A DNA stretch of 64,000 bases from Chthoniobacteraceae bacterium (GTDB taxonomy: Bacteria > Verrucomicrobiota > Verrucomicrobiia > Chthoniobacterales > Chthoniobacteraceae), in assembly GCA_947471505.1 (NCBI GenBank), contig CANIWM010000020.1, forward strand, positions 1-64,000, given 5' to 3'. Both the position numbers and the translations under genes were made by a program. The notes under the pieces are model-generated. The model was not told the origin of the DNA and did no database searches. It was given only the letters and a program-made list of their open reading frames with translations. Each line of letters begins with the position of its first letter. Positions within the stretch are counted from its first letter, which is position 1. Positions 8,413 to 16,188 of the stretch are shown here, one piece after another.

Positions 8413-9828
8413 TCACGAGCGAGGGTGTTCGTGCCAGACGAGGCTGATGGTGAGGGCGCTGTTTTCACCTACTCGGGTGGTGAACTGGATTTGCAGGACA
8501 CGGGCAATTTCAAGAGCGAGGGCGAGGCCGAGGCCGGAGTGTGCGGAGTCGCTGCGAGCGGGGTCTTTGCGCCAGAACCGTTCGCCGAGGCGCGGTTCGT
8601 CGGCGGGGGCGAGGTTCGTCGGGCCGTTGGTGATGCAGAGTTGGTTCACGGAAAGCGTGAGCGTAATGACGCCGCCGGAGCGGGTGTATTGCACGGCGTT
8701 GTCGAGCAGGATGCGCAGCAGGCGGGTGAAAAGTGCGGCGTCTGTTTGGAGGACCACGGGTTCCGAATCGGCGTGGCCGAGCGCGAGTTGGCGGGCACGT
8801 GGGGTGTATTCGGTGCGCAGGGCGGCAAGCAGCGCGGTGATGTCCACAGGCGTTTGATCTACCGGCTGGGTGCCGCTTTCGCAGCGCGAGATGAAGATGA
8901 GCGCGGACACGGTGGCCTCCATTTTCCCGGCGATGTCGCGGGCGTCGCTGTAAAATGCGGCGGCCTCTGCGGTGTTGTCCGGCGCGGTGCAGCCTACGTC
9001 GGCGAGGGTGCGTAGCTCGGCGATGGGTGTGCGCAGTTCATGCGCAACGTCGGCGCTGAATCGGCGTTCGCGGGTAAATGCGGCGTCGAGTCGGGCAAGC
9101 AGATCGTTCAGCCGCGTGGCGATGGGCGCGAGTTCGGCAGGCACGCCGCGCGTGGGGAATCGCTCGGTGAGGTGCCCAGCATCGAGCCGCGTGGCGAGGT
9201 GGGAAAACTCGACGAGCTGCCCGAGCCCGCGTGCCAGCACTCGCCGCACGATGAAGGCGATGATGAGGATGCCGAAGCCGCACGCGCCGACGATTTCTAG
9301 CGCAAGCTGGCGCAGTTGCTTCGCGATGTTGCTCGTGGAGCCCGCTACTACGATGCTCGCGCCGCCCCCCGCCAGCGCGTGCTTTTTCTCGGGCTCAGCG
9401 GATTCGTGGTGCTCGTTCTCGATGACGCGCGGTGCGCGGATGGCGATGGCGCGGCCAGGCTTGCCGCTCGGCAGCACGATGTCGGCGACCTCGCCGATGT
9501 CCGTGAGTGGCGGGAGTCGGTCGCCGTGGAGCGAGTGTGAGTGCTCGATCCGCTCGCCCGTCTTCTCCATCCGCACCTCGAAGAAAAACCCGCCGCGCCG
9601 ATGCTCGAACTCGGGCATAAACTCGCCTTTGTAGTCGAGCGTCGCAGTGCCATCCGCTTGCCAGTGCAGCAGCGAGACGAGCGCAGCGGCGCGGGCCCGC
9701 AGCCCATCGTCAAACTGCGTGGTGAGCAGCGCACGAGCGCGGGCGTGGACGGCGAAGCCGAGCCCCGTGAGCAGCAGTGTGCCCGCAGTGATGAGGGCGA
9801 GCGTGAGTCGTGCGCGGATGCTCTTCAT
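8413..9828 (-). CDS. sensor histidine kinase, CusS/CopS type
   Basis: The protein has 471 residues. It has two membrane segments (about residues 8-26 and 175-195) flanking a periplasmic sensor domain with H/E-rich stretches (EHRRGG, ENEHHESAEPEKKHAL). Then follow a HAMP linker, an H-box (FSADVAHELRTPIAEL) with the phospho-accepting His, an N-box (LLDNAVQYT) and a G-box (GLGLALALEIARVL). The His-rich periplasmic loop is consistent with metal sensing, though that is inference. The start overlaps the stop of the response-regulator gene by four bases, so regulator and kinase are translated together. It lies convergent to the RND efflux operon. Confidence 0.88.
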   Translation of the reverse strand: MKSIRARLTLALITAGTLLLTGLGFAVHARARALLTTQFDDGLRARAAALVSLLHWQADGTATLDYKGEFMPEFEHRRGGFFFEVRMEKTGERIEHSHSLHGDRLPPLTDIGEVADIVLPSGKPGRAIAIRAPRVIENEHHESAEPEKKHALAGGGASIVVAGSTSNIAKQLRQLALEIVGACGFGILIIAFIVRRVLARGLGQLVEFSHLATRLDAGHLTERFPTRGVPAELAPIATRLNDLLARLDAAFTRERRFSADVAHELRTPIAELRTLADVGCTAPDNTAEAAAFYSDARDIAGKMEATVSALIFISRCESGTQPVDQTPVDITALLAALRTEYTPRARQLALGHADSEPVVLQTDAALFTRLLRILLDNAVQYTRSGGVITLTLSVNQLCITNGPTNLAPADEPRLGERFWRKDPARSDSAHSGLGLALALEIARVLQIQFTTRVGENSALTISLVWHEHPRS

Positions 9829-10505
9829 AGCACGTCGAGCACGTATCCATGCCCACGCCGCGTGTGCAGCAGCGGGGCGGTGCCGGGTGGCTGGAGTTTG
9901 CGGCGCAGCGCATACACGGCGCTATCCACGGCGTTGCTCATTAGCTCCGCGTTTTCGTCGTAAAGGTGCGCCTCGATCTCCGTGCGGGAGACGACCTTCC
10001 CCCGGCGCGTGGCGAGAAATTCCAGCAGCCCATACTCACGCGGCGCGAGTAAAATGGGTGCGCCATCGCGGGTGACGGTGCGAGCGGCGCGGTCGAGGAT
10101 GAGGTCGCCGATTTCAAGCAGCGGGTTCTTTTTTCCACACGCACGGCGGGCGAGCGCCTCCACGCGGGCAAGCAGTTCTTGGAAGTCGAACGGCTTCGCC
10201 AAATAATCATCAGCGCCCGCTCGGAGGCCGAGCACGCGATCATCCACGGCATCGCGTGCGGTGAGGATGAGCACATGAGTCTCCGCCCGCGCATCCTTGC
10301 TGGCGCGGAGTTGGCGGAGGACTTCGATGCCGCCGAGCCCCGGCAGCATGAGGTCGAGAAGGATGACATCGTAGGTAAATTCGCGCGCTTTCCACAGCCC
10401 GTCCTCGCCATCCGCAGCAACATCCACCGCGTAGCCCACGCGGCGAAAGCCGACGGTGAGCGAGCGGCGAAAGCGCTCGGAGTCTTCGATGATGAGTAGA
10501 TGCAT
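9825..10505 (-). CDS. OmpR/CusR-family response regulator
   Basis: At 226 residues it has the standard length. The receiver has acidic residues E7-D8, phospho-acceptor Asp51 (VILLDLMLPGLGG), Thr in LILTARDAVDD and Lys in YLAKPFDF. The C-terminal winged helix follows (LLAPREYGLLEFLA, NAVDSAVYALRRKL, RGHGYVLDV). OmpR-family regulators bind tandem direct repeats one helical turn apart. Such a repeat (10594-10615) lies 89 bp upstream of this start, and matching repeats precede four other nearby minus-strand genes. I infer autoregulation and control of those genes. The leader between box and ATG contains five GTCATTC heptamers. Confidence 0.9.
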   Translation of the reverse strand: MHLLIIEDSERFRRSLTVGFRRVGYAVDVAADGEDGLWKAREFTYDVILLDLMLPGLGGIEVLRQLRASKDARAETHVLILTARDAVDDRVLGLRAGADDYLAKPFDFQELLARVEALARRACGKKNPLLEIGDLILDRAARTVTRDGAPILLAPREYGLLEFLATRRGKVVSRTEIEAHLYDENAELMSNAVDSAVYALRRKLQPPGTAPLLHTRRGHGYVLDVL

Positions 10506-10523
10506 GGGTGGGTTCTAAATGAT

Positions 10524-10565
10524 GAATGATGAATGACGAATGACGAATGACGAATGACGAATGAC
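10524..10565. repeat. GAATGAC heptamer tandem repeat in the response-regulator leader
   Basis: One GAATGAT (10524-10530) is followed by five perfect GAATGAC units (10531-10565). The run lies between the predicted operator and the start of the response regulator, in its 5' untranslated region. The same heptamer recurs inside an inverted repeat at 21060-21107 and as a single copy near 55111. Such a run can gain or lose units by slippage. Confidence 0.8.
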
Positions 10566-10593
10566 CAATGGTGTGCTCGCAGGAAAGCACGGC

Positions 10594-10615
10594 GAAGATG
10601 AGGAGAAGATGAGGG
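10594..10615 (-). promoter_or_regulatory. tandem 11-bp operator A (response-regulator operon)
   Basis: Two 11-mers in direct repeat, GAAGATGAGGA then GAAGATGAGGG on the + strand, read CCCTCATCTTC and TCCTCATCTTC on the coding strand. The 11-bp period, one helical turn, is what OmpR-family dimers bind. GTGCTTTCC follows 3 nt downstream on the coding strand and may hold an extended -10. The match with four more boxes is direct observation; the bound protein is inferred. Confidence 0.65.
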
Positions 10616-10625
10616 CGCTATAGGA

Positions 10626-11372
10626 TCACAGCACTTCGGCGATGTCCCAATTCGCCACGCTCTCGCGCGGATATGATGCGATCCACGCGATGTCCGAGAC
10701 GCAGAAGCGGTAGGGCAAGTGGAGCTTCGGAAATCGCACCGCCGTCCCGCGCAGGGGGAGGTATTCCACGCGGTGGAAATAAAACCGCAGCAAGTGATCC
10801 AGCTCGGTGAACGAGAAGTGGTGGATATGTGTCGGGTCGCCGGAGAGTCGCTTGCCGCGCATCACCTTCCAGCGGCGGTGCAGATGGTAGTCGAGCGGCA
10901 CGGAGCCGAAGAATGCGCTCTTCGGCTTCTTCACGAGGATGCGATGAATCTCGCGCACGGTGATGACGGGATACGCGAGATGCTCCAGCACCTCTGTCAT
11001 CATCACTGCGTCGAACGATGCGTCCTTGAAGTGAATGCCGATGCCGATGTCCATCTCCACGCACGGCACGCCCGCCGCATTTGCGAGGGCGACGGCCACG
11101 CCATCCACATCCACGCCGACCCAGCGCATGTCGCCGAGCCTGCGAGTGAGTGCGCCGCCCCGGCAGCCGAGGTCCACGCCGAGCGCATTACGTGGCGCGA
11201 GTGTATCCCGCACATAGCGCCCAAAGAACGCTGCCTTTTGCTCCGCGTGTTGCGCCGTCTTGTAGTTCCGCCGTTCGTGGTGCTGCTGGTAAAAAGCGCG
11301 AAGGAGCGACTGCCCACGGTGCGGCTGGTCGAGCAGAAGCTCTGCGGGGAATGGCGCGGGCTCGGTTTTCAT
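10626..11372 (-). CDS. class I SAM-dependent methyltransferase
   Basis: This 248-residue protein has the Rossmann motif I (LGVDLGCRGGALTRRL), motif II (VGVDVDG), and the motif around FDAVMMTEVLEHL found in Methyltransf_11/23-type enzymes. The C-terminal part (DPTHIHHFSFTELDHLLRFY) fits the same fold and is like methyltransferases that act on sugars or lipids. The substrate cannot be deduced. Its ATG overlaps the stop of the small secreted protein upstream by four bases, so both are likely made from the promoter carrying operator B. A cytosolic methyltransferase coupled to a secreted protein is an odd pairing. Confidence 0.8.
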   Translation of the reverse strand: MKTEPAPFPAELLLDQPHRGQSLLRAFYQQHHERRNYKTAQHAEQKAAFFGRYVRDTLAPRNALGVDLGCRGGALTRRLGDMRWVGVDVDGVAVALANAAGVPCVEMDIGIGIHFKDASFDAVMMTEVLEHLAYPVITVREIHRILVKKPKSAFFGSVPLDYHLHRRWKVMRGKRLSGDPTHIHHFSFTELDHLLRFYFHRVEYLPLRGTAVRFPKLHLPYRFCVSDIAWIASYPRESVANWDIAEVL

Positions 11373-11680
11373 TTGGATTTCAGCGAAGTGGTGTCGAGCT
11401 TGAGGTCTTTGAACGGAGCGTCCACCACAGCGAGTTTCGTGGCGACTTCTCCCTCCGCGCTCACGGTTGCCTTCATGTCTTTCTTCACGGAGCGAAGTGG
11501 CGAACGGATGCCGTTGACGGTGATCTCGGTTCTCGAATCTATTTTATAGGAATGGGCGTGTTTCTTTCCTACGACGACGGAATCTTTCGCGACGGATACG
11601 ATCTTGCCCGTGTCTTCTTTGGCCCACGAAGGTGCAGATGTGATGATGAGTGCCATGAGTGCGATGTGAATGTGTTTCAT
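11369..11680 (-). CDS. small secreted beta-domain protein under operator B
   Basis: This 103-residue protein has a signal peptide (residues 1-20, SAPSWA-KE). A small beta-rich domain follows (TGKIVSVAKDSVVVG, SYKIDSRTEITVNG, KKDMKATVSAE) resembling DUF5666-like OB-type domains. The open frame extends upstream to 11917, but the signal peptide begins at 11680 and operator B lies 42 bp before it, so 11680 is the start. The stop overlaps the methyltransferase ATG. The strand pattern is similar to the duplicated domain in the protein at 46471. It probably acts in the periplasm; function unknown. Confidence 0.65.
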   Translation of the reverse strand: MKHIHIALMALIITSAPSWAKEDTGKIVSVAKDSVVVGKKHAHSYKIDSRTEITVNGIRSPLRSVKKDMKATVSAEGEVATKLAVVDAPFKDLKLDTTSLKSK

Positions 11681-11721
11681 AGTTGTTTGCGGACTTCGCC
11701 GCGCCCACATGAATACTCCGC

Positions 11722-11743
11722 GCACATGAGGGGAGGATGAGGG
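11722..11743 (-). promoter_or_regulatory. tandem 11-bp operator B
   Basis: GCACATGAGGG followed directly by GAGGATGAGGG (+ strand) is a direct repeat of period 11 bp, 42 bp upstream of the small secreted protein gene. On the coding strand it is followed by TATTCA, a plausible -10. It matches operators A, C, D and E in spacing and in the core ATGAGG. The divergent gene at 11865 starts 121 bp away and could also be affected. Confidence 0.65.
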
Positions 11744-11864
11744 CTTCATAATTAAATGTTTAAACTCGCGATTGACTGCCCGCAGTTTGTCGGAAACATC
11801 TCGCTCCATCGTCGGTGCGATGGTCGCAGCGGCGATAAACAACCTACCAATAAAACATACTCCT

Positions 11865-12542
11865 ATGGCTCGCATGATCACCGAACGTGAATCCACGAAC
11901 GTCCACCTCACCACCACGCGCAGGCACCAGCGCCTCGCCCGTCGTTACCGCCGCGAAGCCCTCGCGGATACCATCGAGCCGCTTATCGCCGCACTCGCGG
12001 CAAAGCGCGATACCGCCGAAGACAAGGCCTTTGAAACCCAAGCCGCCTACGACTCCGTCCTCGCCGCCGATGCCGATCTTGACGATGCGGTGCGCAACCT
12101 TTTTAACGCCGCCGAACAGCACGACCGCGATGCGCAAAACGCGGCGACTCCCGCCCTGCTTACACTGTTTCCCACGGGCGGATTTAGCGACCTCATTGAT
12201 GAACCGCTCGCCCAAGAGCCCGCGAGCGTGGATGCGCTCGCCACGCGCCTCGATAGCCTCGGCGCAACATCCACCCTCGCCCCGCACGCGGCAAAACTCC
12301 GCACCGCCGCGCAAGCCGTGCGTGATGCGCTGAAAGCACAGGACGACGCCATCCGCATCGAAAAATCCGCCGATGCCGAAGAAGAGATCGCCCAAGGCGG
12401 CCTCCGCCGCCAATACGAGGCAAACTACCTGAGCGCACGCGGGCAGTGGGGCAAGCCGTTCGCCGAACGTCTCTTCCCACGCCTCTACCCCGCAAAAGAA
12501 AAAGGCGCGGCCAAAGCGGAAACGCCCGCGAAACCCGTGTAA
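11865..12542 (+). CDS. hypothetical helical protein
   Basis: I do not recognise this 225-residue protein. It is rich in Ala, Asp and Glu and predicted mostly helical, with a basic start (TTRRHQRLARRYRREAL), a long acidic/Ala helix region to residue 170, and a conserved-looking end (LRRQYEANYLSARGQWGKPFAERLFPRLYP). No signal peptide or membrane helix is visible, so it is probably cytoplasmic. The ATG at 11865 follows TACTCCT; the longer frame from 11772 gives an unlikely N-terminus. It is transcribed divergently from the operator-B gene and followed by the 42-bp hairpin array. Confidence 0.6.
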   Translation: MARMITERESTNVHLTTTRRHQRLARRYRREALADTIEPLIAALAAKRDTAEDKAFETQAAYDSVLAADADLDDAVRNLFNAAEQHDRDAQNAATPALLTLFPTGGFSDLIDEPLAQEPASVDALATRLDSLGATSTLAPHAAKLRTAAQAVRDALKAQDDAIRIEKSADAEEEIAQGGLRRQYEANYLSARGQWGKPFAERLFPRLYPAKEKGAAKAETPAKPV

Positions 12543-12566
12543 CGCCCGCACCCGTGCAGCCGGGCA

Positions 12567-12797
12567 CACTCCCCCACGGGGGAGCCGCCCCGGCTGCACG
12601 GAAAAGTGCATTCCCCCACGGGGGAGTCGCCCCCGCTGCACAGAAAAGACGACTCCCAACAAGGGAGCCGCCCCCGCTGCACGGAAAAGACAACTCCCTA
12701 ACGGGGGAGTCGCCCCCGCTGCACGGAAAATACGACTCCCCCACGGGGGAAGCGGCCCTCCTACAGAGAAAAGCGCGCTCCCCCACGGGGGAGGCCC
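12567..12797. repeat. tandem array of six 42-bp hairpin repeats
   Basis: Six units start at 12567, 12609, 12651, 12692, 12734 and 12776. Unit lengths are 42, 42, 41, 42 and 42 bp, with the last partial. Each unit has a self-complementary block such as ACTCCCCCACGGGGGAGT, then GCCCCCGCTGCACGGAAAA. The 41-bp unit breaks any shared reading frame, and the protein repeats seen in each frame change character there, so a coding repeat is unlikely. Compensating changes occur in some arms (for example CTCCC/GGGAG in unit 3). The array fills the gap between two convergent genes. A seventh small palindrome lies near 12812-12825. Confidence 0.85.
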
Positions 12798-12848
12798 AAA
12801 TCCGTAGAGGTGGGGCAGCTCCCCTGGTTTTTAGGCAGGTAACGCACT

Positions 12849-14516
12849 CTACGACGGCGGCAGGACGACTTCAAAAGCGGTATCCGTGAGGTTCACCACA
12901 CCGGCGGAACTGTTGTCTGCGACGAGGTCGCTGCGGGTGTCCGTTCCATCGCCGCCGTCGGCGATGATGTTGGCGAGGAAGCGCACGAGGTTGTCTTCCG
13001 AGCCATCGCCAATCGTCAAACTGTCGTCACCCACGCCCAGTAGGATCGTCGCCAGTTTGCGAAATGTGGAGATGCCATAATTGCCGTCCCCCTCGATGAC
13101 GACGTCGTCGTTGCCACCACGGGTGTCTATGCTCACGGCACCGGCGTTCACATTATCGAAGTCCACGGAACTCGCTCCTTCACCGAGCGAGACTGTGAGG
13201 GCTCCGCCGATACTCACGTTGGTGAGCTTGATAAGGTCGGTCGTCGCGGCGTCGCCAGTCGTATCCGCAGTCACCGCGCCGGTTATTTTCAAACTATTGG
13301 GCAGGCCACTCCTCCCGCGTATCCCGACGAACTGCTCGTCAATCAGGGCACCGCCGAGGTGGAGCGTGACCGCCCCCTTGATCGATCCATTGGCCTCGAT
13401 GTCGGCCTGATCAAAATCGTCGCCTCCTTCAAAAAGGAAGTTACCCGTGACGAGAAGATTGTCCGCGCCGACTTTGAATTCATCAAACCCGGCACCGCCG
13501 TCGAAGTGCGCTCCGCCCTTAAGTGTGAGATTATGATTCCCGGATAAATCGAGCAAATCATCGCCAAGGCCACCGTCGAGCGACACGAGCCCTCCCACTT
13601 TAACGGTGCTGCCGTGGATGCCGATCTGGTCTTTGCCATCGCCGCCCACGAGCTGCACGGAGACGCCTGCACGGGATTTCCCGACGGAGATTTTCAGCCC
13701 ATCAAGAGTGATCCTGTCATTGCCGAGATCGCCCGTCATTTCCACGGAGCCGAGGATGGAGACGCTGCTGCTGCCAATGGCGATGCGGTCGTTGCCGATG
13801 CCGCCGTTGTAAATAATCGAGCGGCCCATCGCATCGCGCCCGATGGAGATGGTGCCTTCGCTGCCAAACGTGAGGCGGTCGCTGCCACCGTTGGCAGTGA
13901 AGTCAATTCGCTTGCCGATCTTCAGCATCGTGTCCGTCGTCATCGTCAAAATATCAGCGGCGGAGGAGCCGACGTAGGTGACGCTGCCGCCCACGGTGGC
14001 TTGCTCGGCGCGAAAGGTGAAAGTCAGCCCATCGGCGGTGTCGCTGATGCCGAGGTTGCCCGAGATTTTGCCTACGAGGCCGTCGAATTCAACAGTGTCC
14101 ACGCCTGCGCCCGTGGCAAAAAAGGCGTTGCCTTTGACAACAAAGCCCTCCGTTTTCACCGAGTCATCACCAGCGCCCGTATCCACATTCACCGACGTGA
14201 GGGTGGTGAGATTAGTGATCTCCAAGCGGTCATTACCGCCAGCGGTGGCGATGGTAAGTTTCGCGATGGTGCCCACATCAAACTGGGTTTCACCGAGAAC
14301 ATTGATCGCGGTTTCCAGCACCGGGTCGAGCCCTGCCGTATCTCTCCCCTCGATGCGCCATGTGAATTTGCTGATCTGGAAAATGGCGATCTTATTGTCG
14401 AGATCGTCCCCCGTGAGCGCGAGTTCGTGAGTCGCCGGATCATAGACGGCGAGGACGAGCCCCGCCGGCGCGATGCGGGCTTCAAGATGTTCGATGGATG
14501 TGTGAGTTGGTTTCAT
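12849..14516 (-). CDS. surface protein with LEAR-type N-terminal motif and degenerate RTX-like repeats
   Basis: The protein has 555 residues. The N-terminus carries HLEARIAPAG, resembling the LEPR-XLL-type motif at the start of large exported proteins of Planctomycetes and Verrucomicrobia, rather than a classical signal peptide. The rest is built of beta repeats with a G-G-D core: GGNDRLEI, GAGDDSVK, GGIGNDRIAIG, GDLGNDRITLDG, GGDGKDQIGIHG, GGLGDDLLDLSG, GGAGFDEFKVG, GVGDDSLTIGDG. These look like calcium-binding RTX nonapeptides that have drifted. No enzyme domain is seen. The start at 14516 is chosen because operator C lies 46 bp upstream; the longer frame to 14762 runs through the previous gene's terminator. 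Probably an exported structural protein; partners unknown. Confidence 0.7.
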   Translation of the reverse strand: MKPTHTSIEHLEARIAPAGLVLAVYDPATHELALTGDDLDNKIAIFQISKFTWRIEGRDTAGLDPVLETAINVLGETQFDVGTIAKLTIATAGGNDRLEITNLTTLTSVNVDTGAGDDSVKTEGFVVKGNAFFATGAGVDTVEFDGLVGKISGNLGISDTADGLTFTFRAEQATVGGSVTYVGSSAADILTMTTDTMLKIGKRIDFTANGGSDRLTFGSEGTISIGRDAMGRSIIYNGGIGNDRIAIGSSSVSILGSVEMTGDLGNDRITLDGLKISVGKSRAGVSVQLVGGDGKDQIGIHGSTVKVGGLVSLDGGLGDDLLDLSGNHNLTLKGGAHFDGGAGFDEFKVGADNLLVTGNFLFEGGDDFDQADIEANGSIKGAVTLHLGGALIDEQFVGIRGRSGLPNSLKITGAVTADTTGDAATTDLIKLTNVSIGGALTVSLGEGASSVDFDNVNAGAVSIDTRGGNDDVVIEGDGNYGISTFRKLATILLGVGDDSLTIGDGSEDNLVRFLANIIADGGDGTDTRSDLVADNSSAGVVNLTDTAFEVVLPPS

Positions 14517-14561
14517 TGTTTTAGACACGCCGGGTTGAGACGTGCGCGAGAGTGCACTGCG

Positions 14562-14583
14562 GAAGATGAGGGGAGCATGAGGG
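14562..14583 (-). promoter_or_regulatory. tandem 11-bp operator C
   Basis: GAAGATGAGGG followed directly by GAGCATGAGGG (+ strand), period 11 bp, 46 bp upstream of the RTX-like surface protein gene. GTGCACTC follows 4 nt downstream on the coding strand in the place where A, D and E have GTGC. Confidence 0.65.
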
Positions 14584-14662
14584 CGGAGAATTAAGTGAGG
14601 GGAGAAACCAAATTTGTCCGATGGAAAGTGGCTCGTTAGCGCGGCGAGTGTGATCTCGACGC

Positions 14663-14705
14663 AAAAAAAAACGGCCCCCGAGCGCCGACGCACTCGGGGG
14701 CCGTT
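14663..14705 (-). terminator. rho-independent terminator of the 14725-15219 gene
   Basis: Thirteen-bp perfect arms, AACGGCCCCCGAG (14670-14682) and CTCGGGGGCCGTT (14693-14705), with a 10-nt loop. On the minus strand the stem is followed by a run of nine T residues. It lies 20 bp after the stop of the PepSY-like gene. Confidence 0.9.
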
Positions 14706-14724
14706 CACAGATCTACAGAGTAGG

Positions 14725-15219
14725 TTACTTCTTCTCTTTGCCTTCTTCTTTCTTCTCCGCATCGGGGTCTTCGCGTTCGAGCACTTTGCCCTTTGCGTTA
14801 AACCGAACGGCTACCTTGCCTTTGCCATTCTGGATTTCCGCCTCGAAGAAGGTCTTTCCCTTTTCGAGCACCTTGTTCGAGCCTGCTTCCTTCGCAATCG
14901 CAGCGCGGATGATCTCCGGGGCTTCTTCGAGGGTGATGATTTCTTCGAGGCCGAGCACGGTGCCGTCTTTGGCGACGGCGATTTCGTGCTGGTGTCCGTT
15001 TGCGAGCCAGACGGCTTCGTAGGCGGGAGTGCCGTCTTCATCGCCGAGCACGATGCTTTTCAGCTTCGCATCGCCAGTCGCGGCTTTGATGGCTTTGGCA
15101 ACGGCGGCAGGAAGCTCGCTGAACTTGACGGGTTTATCCTCCTCCTCCCCGCGAACGGTGGTGAATGAGACGGCTGCCGCGCAGAGCACGGCGAGTGTGG
15201 TATTGATGTGTAGTTTCAT
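14725..15219 (-). CDS. PepSY-like periplasmic protein under operator D
   Basis: This 164-residue protein has a signal peptide (residues 1-24, TTVRG-EE) and two PepSY-like halves: LPAAVAKAIKAATGDAKL with PAYEAVWL and DGTVLGLEE, then APEIIRAAIAKEAGSNKV with TFFEAEIQ and NAKGKVLE. The C-terminal tail is a Lys/Glu stretch. It stands alone between operator D and a strong terminator, so it is monocistronic. It is a paralog of the proteins at 2527 and 16189. By analogy with PepSY-domain proteins it probably acts in the periplasm in stress response or as an inhibitor or chaperone; the precise role is unknown. Confidence 0.75.
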   Translation of the reverse strand: MKLHINTTLAVLCAAAVSFTTVRGEEEDKPVKFSELPAAVAKAIKAATGDAKLKSIVLGDEDGTPAYEAVWLANGHQHEIAVAKDGTVLGLEEIITLEEAPEIIRAAIAKEAGSNKVLEKGKTFFEAEIQNGKGKVAVRFNAKGKVLEREDPDAEKKEEGKEKK

Positions 15220-15274
15220 TGATGTGTTTGTTTTTTGTGTGAGCGGTGTGTCCGCACACGCGAATATGCACGGT

Positions 15275-15296
15275 GAAGATGAGGGGAAGATGAGGG
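15275..15296 (-). promoter_or_regulatory. tandem 11-bp operator D (perfect repeat)
   Basis: The 11-mer GAAGATGAGGG occurs twice in direct succession with no mismatch, 56 bp upstream of the PepSY-like gene. It is the best representative of the five boxes. On the coding strand ACCGTGCATATTC follows, a plausible extended -10. Confidence 0.7.
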
Positions 15297-15330
15297 CCTT
15301 GGACAGAATTCTACGGTATTCCTGCCGTCC

Positions 15331-15377
15331 AAAAATAATGAACGGCCCCCGAGCAACGTAGCGCCCGAGGACCGTTC
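15331..15377 (-). terminator. rho-independent terminator after the outer-membrane protein gene
   Basis: In the minus-strand RNA, GAACGGUCCUCGGG can pair with the segment ending GGGGCCGUUC (about 14 bp including G-U pairs) and is followed by AUUAUUUUU. It lies 30 bp after the stop at 15407 and shares the ACGGCCCCCGAG sequence with the terminator at 14663. Confidence 0.75.
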
Positions 15378-15406
15378 ACCTGACCAAACACCAATTTAGC
15401 CCAAGC

Positions 15407-16174
15407 CTAGAATGCCCATTCCAGCGAGAGCGTGCTTTCGTTATCCGGCGAGTCGAGGCCGACTCCGAAGAAGCTACCTGCACGCACAGTGAGTCGGTCC
15501 ATCGGACGCCAGATCATCGCAGGGCCGACGAGCAGTTCTTTTGCCGTGCCAGCATCCACGCCGTAGGTTTTTGCGTGCTCGAATTTCGCTTCCGCACCGA
15601 GCGTGAATTTATTCGGGACGATGACGTAGTGCAGGCCGGTCTTCGCGATCAGCTCGCGCTCTTTGTCGCCGCCGACGCGCTTTTGATACGTGAAGTTTGC
15701 CGCCCACAACCACTGCCCGCCGCCAAATTCTTCGGCGAGGTAGAGGCTTGTTTTTACGACATCTTTATCGTGCGCGACGAATTCGTAGCCGAGGCCGAGT
15801 GTGGGATTGAGCGGCAACTCGCCCCACGGCGCGATGCCCCAGCGGACTTCGGGGAAGACGGCGGCGTTGCGCCACCTGTCGCCTTTCGCCTTCACGCTCT
15901 CCTGCGAGAGCGAGAGCTGGAAGCGGCCCGGCAAGCCGATGGTAATCTCCGGGATGAAGACGACCTCGCTCGGGTCGCTCGGGAACCACGCTGCGTCAAA
16001 CCGCGTGCGCAGCACTGCCTGCCCCTCTGGCAAGACGAACACTTTATTCGTGACGAGCAAGTCGCCGAACGCCGGCCCTGATGGAGTGACTTTCGGAGCG
16101 GGTGCCGCTGGCTGGCCTGCGATTGCGGCTGCTGCGGAGAGGGCGAGTGTGGAAAAGAGAGATTTTGAGTTCAT
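15407..16174 (-). CDS. outer-membrane beta-barrel protein
   Basis: The 255-residue protein has a signal peptide (residues 1-20, AAAIAG) and a body of alternating hydrophobic strands with aromatic girdle residues: RFQLSLSQESV, NPTLGLGYEFVAH, WLWAANFTYQKRV, KFTLGAEAKFEHA, RLTVRAGSFFGVGL. The C-terminus ends in Phe (LSLEWAF), the usual BAM-recognition end of outer-membrane barrels. It resembles transporter-like barrels of the MetA/phenol-meta type. The start at 16174 begins the signal peptide. It follows the PepSY-like gene at 16189 by 14 bp and so shares its operator-E promoter. Function unknown; a role in export or sensing of the signal for the two-component system is speculative. Confidence 0.7.
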   Translation of the reverse strand: MNSKSLFSTLALSAAAAIAGQPAAPAPKVTPSGPAFGDLLVTNKVFVLPEGQAVLRTRFDAAWFPSDPSEVVFIPEITIGLPGRFQLSLSQESVKAKGDRWRNAAVFPEVRWGIAPWGELPLNPTLGLGYEFVAHDKDVVKTSLYLAEEFGGGQWLWAANFTYQKRVGGDKERELIAKTGLHYVIVPNKFTLGAEAKFEHAKTYGVDAGTAKELLVGPAMIWRPMDRLTVRAGSFFGVGLDSPDNESTLSLEWAF

Positions 16175-16188
16175 TGAGAATCGTCTGG

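Noticed and set aside
12567-12797. CRISPR array
   Set aside because: Units are contiguous with no unique spacers, and no cas genes are present.
12193-12889. Reading frames running through the 42-bp array on both strands
   Set aside because: The 41-bp unit breaks the frame and the apparent protein repeats change sequence there; the conserved property is self-complementarity.
14517-14762. Longer N-terminus for the RTX-like protein
   Set aside because: It would run through the terminator at 14663-14705 and operator C; the LEAR-type motif fits a start at 14516.
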